Of a stretch of DNA of 64,000 bases, positions 62,601 through 64,000 are shown in pieces. The stretch lies in contig NW_026870535.1 of assembly GCF_963576545.1 (NCBI RefSeq), positions 62,001 through 126,000 of the forward strand, written 5' to 3'. The position numbers were made by a program, and so were the translations under genes. Positions within the stretch are counted from its first letter, which is position 1. Each line of letters opens with the position of its first letter. The notes below the pieces were generated by a model. That model ran no database searches and was not told the origin of the DNA. It saw only the letters and a list, made by a program, of their open reading frames with translations. This stretch comes from Limanda limanda. Lineage: Eukaryota > Chordata > Actinopteri > Pleuronectiformes > Pleuronectidae.

Positions 62601-63650
62601 GCTCAAGGATAGTACCGATCGATGCGCGCTACCCCATTTAGTGGGGGTAGAGCCTACTTGCAAGTCTCTCCGACCTTCACAAAAAAAGTTATTCAAGAAT
62701 ATCTCCTCAGATTTGGGGGAATTTCGTCGGTCGACCTCTTCCGAAGGTCGTACAAGCTCGGGGATGGTACCAATCGATCCGCAGGACCCAAATTAGTCCA
62801 GATGCAACCACTTTCCAAGTCTCTCCGACCTTCACAAAAAAAGTTATTCAAGAATATCTCTTTCTCCTATGTGCTTTCATCCCTAACCCTAACCCTAACC
62901 CTTCCGAAAGTCGGAGAAGCTCAAGGATTGTACCGATCGATGCGCGCTACCCCATTTAGTGGGGGTAGAGCCTACTTGCAAGTCTCTCCGACCTTCACAA
63001 AAAAAGTTATTCAAGAATATCTCTTTCTCCTATGTGCTTTCATCCCTAACCCTAACCCTAACCCTTCCGAAAGTCGGAGAAGCTCAAGAATGGTACCGAT
63101 CGATGCGCGCTGCCCCATTTAGTGGGGGTAGAGCCTACTTGCAAGTCTCTCCGACCTTCACAAAAAAAGTTATTCAAGAATATCTCTTTCTCCTATGTGC
63201 TTTCATCCCTAACCCTAACCCTAACCCTTCCGAAAGTCGGAGAAGCTCAAGGATGTTACCGATCGATGCGCGCTACCCCATTTAGTGGGGGTAGAGCCTA
63301 CTTGCAAGTCTCTCCGACCTTCACAAAAAAAGTTATTCAAGAATATCTCTTTCTCCTATGTGCTTTCATCCCTAACCCTAACCCTAACCCTTCCGAAAGT
63401 CGGAGAAGCTCAAGGATGGTACCGATCGATGCGCGCTACCCCATTTAGTGGGGGTAGAGCCTACTTGCAAGTCTCTCCGACCTTCACAAAAAAAGTTATT
63501 CAAGAATATCTCTTTCTCCTATGTGCTTTCATCCCTAACCCTAACCCTAACCCTTCCGAAAGTCGGAGAAGCTCAAGGATGGTACTGATCGATGCGCGCA
63601 ACCCCATTTAGTGGGGGTAGAGCCTACTTGCAAGTCTCTCCGACCTTCAC
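59632..63650 (+). repeat. 25-unit HOR (4,019 bp)
   Basis: A-runs are 2,6,1,1,1,2,5 between seven Bs. It matches the previous HOR in its first part and last part, but the middle A4 of the previous copy is replaced by single-A spacing, giving four BA pairs in a row (61246-62354). Private changes include AAAAAACG at 59632, CCTTTACAAAA near 61396, GGATAGTACC near 62608 and GGATTGTACC near 62927. Confidence 0.82.
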
Positions 63651-64000
63651 AAAAAAAGTTATTCAAGAATATCTCCTCAGATTTGGGGGAATTTCGTCGG
63701 TCGACCTCTTCCGAAGGTCGTACAAGCTCGGGGATGGTACCAATCGATCCGCAGGACCCAAATTAGTCCAGATGCAACCACTTTCCAAGTCTCTCCGACC
63801 TTCACAAAAAAAGTTATTCAAGAATATCTCTTTCTCCTATGTGCTTTCATCCCTAACCCTAACCCTAACCCTTCCGAAAGTCGGAGAAGCTCAAGGATGG
63901 TACCGATCGATGCGCGCTACCCCATTTAGTGGGGGTAGAGCCTACTTGCAAGTCTCTCCGACCTTCACAAAAAAAGTTATTCAAGAATATCTCTTTCTCC
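63651..64000 (+). repeat. Start of a further HOR copy, cut by the window edge
   Basis: A B unit (63651-63805), one full A (63806-63968) and 32 bp of the next A. Position and flanks match the starts at 55448 and 59632, so a third HOR of about 4 kb probably begins here, though the AAAAAAGG marker of those two copies is absent from the following A. Confidence 0.7.

Larger units (their letters stand above)
1..64000. repeat. Two-monomer satellite array with embedded TTAGGG-type telomere repeats
   Basis: The window contains only tandem copies of two related monomers, A (163 bp) and B (155 bp), all in the same orientation. I count 296 complete A units, 102 B units and a 32-bp partial A at the right edge (63,969-64,000); these lengths add up to 64,000 with nothing left over. 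No unique sequence, transposon, RNA gene or array edge is visible, so the array extends beyond both ends. The numbers of A units between successive B units are, in order: 4,1,3,1,4,4,2,2,1,5,4,2,2,1,4,4,6,1,1,4,2,4,2,1,8,2,4,4,1,4,1,1,6,4,2,4,1,1,4,2,4,1,1,4,2,4,1,4,4,1,1,4,3,2,4,3,4,1,1,4,1,5,2,4,5,2,4,4,4,2,4,2,4,2,4,3,2,4,1,4,3,4,2,4,2,4,2,5,2,6,1,4,2,5,2,6,1,1,1,2,5. Monomer size, head-to-tail order and higher-order repeats are typical of eukaryotic satellite DNA. The chromosomal position cannot be decided from this sequence. Confidence 0.97.

Noticed and set aside
105..63611. Well over 200 open frames on the + strand, 60 to 484 codons, with similar predicted peptides
   Set aside because: They are translations of the satellite. 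They start at ATG or GTG within a monomer, switch frame whenever two A units are adjacent, and end at the same places in each unit. There are no domains, splice sites, promoters or codon-position bias.
1..64000. CRISPR array
   Set aside because: There are no unique spacers between short repeats. The units are 155-163 bp and tandem, and the telomere motif points to a eukaryote.
1..64000. Assembly artefact producing the whole array
   Set aside because: Many private variants and several distinct HOR families argue for real sequence. The copy number of the near-identical 2,731-bp and 3,027-bp HORs still depends on the assembly and cannot be judged here.

Overview
The whole window is one tandem satellite array with no recognisable gene. 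Every base can be assigned to one of two related monomers in head-to-tail order. Type A is 163 bp and carries a block of TTAGGG-type telomere repeat, read as (CCCTAA)3CCC on the + strand. Type B is 155 bp and has no telomere repeat. My manual decomposition closes exactly: 279 A units of 163 bp, 16 A units of 157 bp (one CCCTAA fewer), one A unit of 162 bp, 95 B units of 155 bp, 7 B units of 156 bp (here called B'), and a final partial A of 32 bp sum to 64,000.

The content points to a eukaryotic nuclear chromosome, probably a subtelomeric, pericentromeric or centromeric satellite. The telomere motif is TTAGGG (vertebrates, many other animals, most fungi, some plants and protists), not the common plant TTTAGGG or the arthropod TTAGG. 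Recurrent C-to-T and G-to-A differences at CpG suggest a genome with cytosine methylation. I cannot name the species.

Layout: B never touches B. The A-runs between successive Bs are 4, 1 or 2 units long in 85 of 101 cases. Higher-order repeats (HORs) are built from this pattern. From 1 to 10,870 lies a 19-unit HOR of about 3.03 kb in two nearly identical copies plus a partial one, then a 5-unit duplication; 13 of the 16 short A units are here. From 10,871 to 19,080 the patterns are mixed. From 19,081 to 36,919 there is a family built on a 17-unit, 2,731-bp HOR, with two directly adjacent copies and rearranged relatives. From 36,920 to 52,708 is a domain holding six of the seven B' units and small 5- and 7-unit duplications. 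From 52,709 to the end is an 8-unit repeat, then two HORs of about 4.1 kb and the start of a third.

The long open frames, up to 484 codons, arise because an A+B dimer is 318 bp (106 codons) and happens to lack a stop in one frame. They are not genes.
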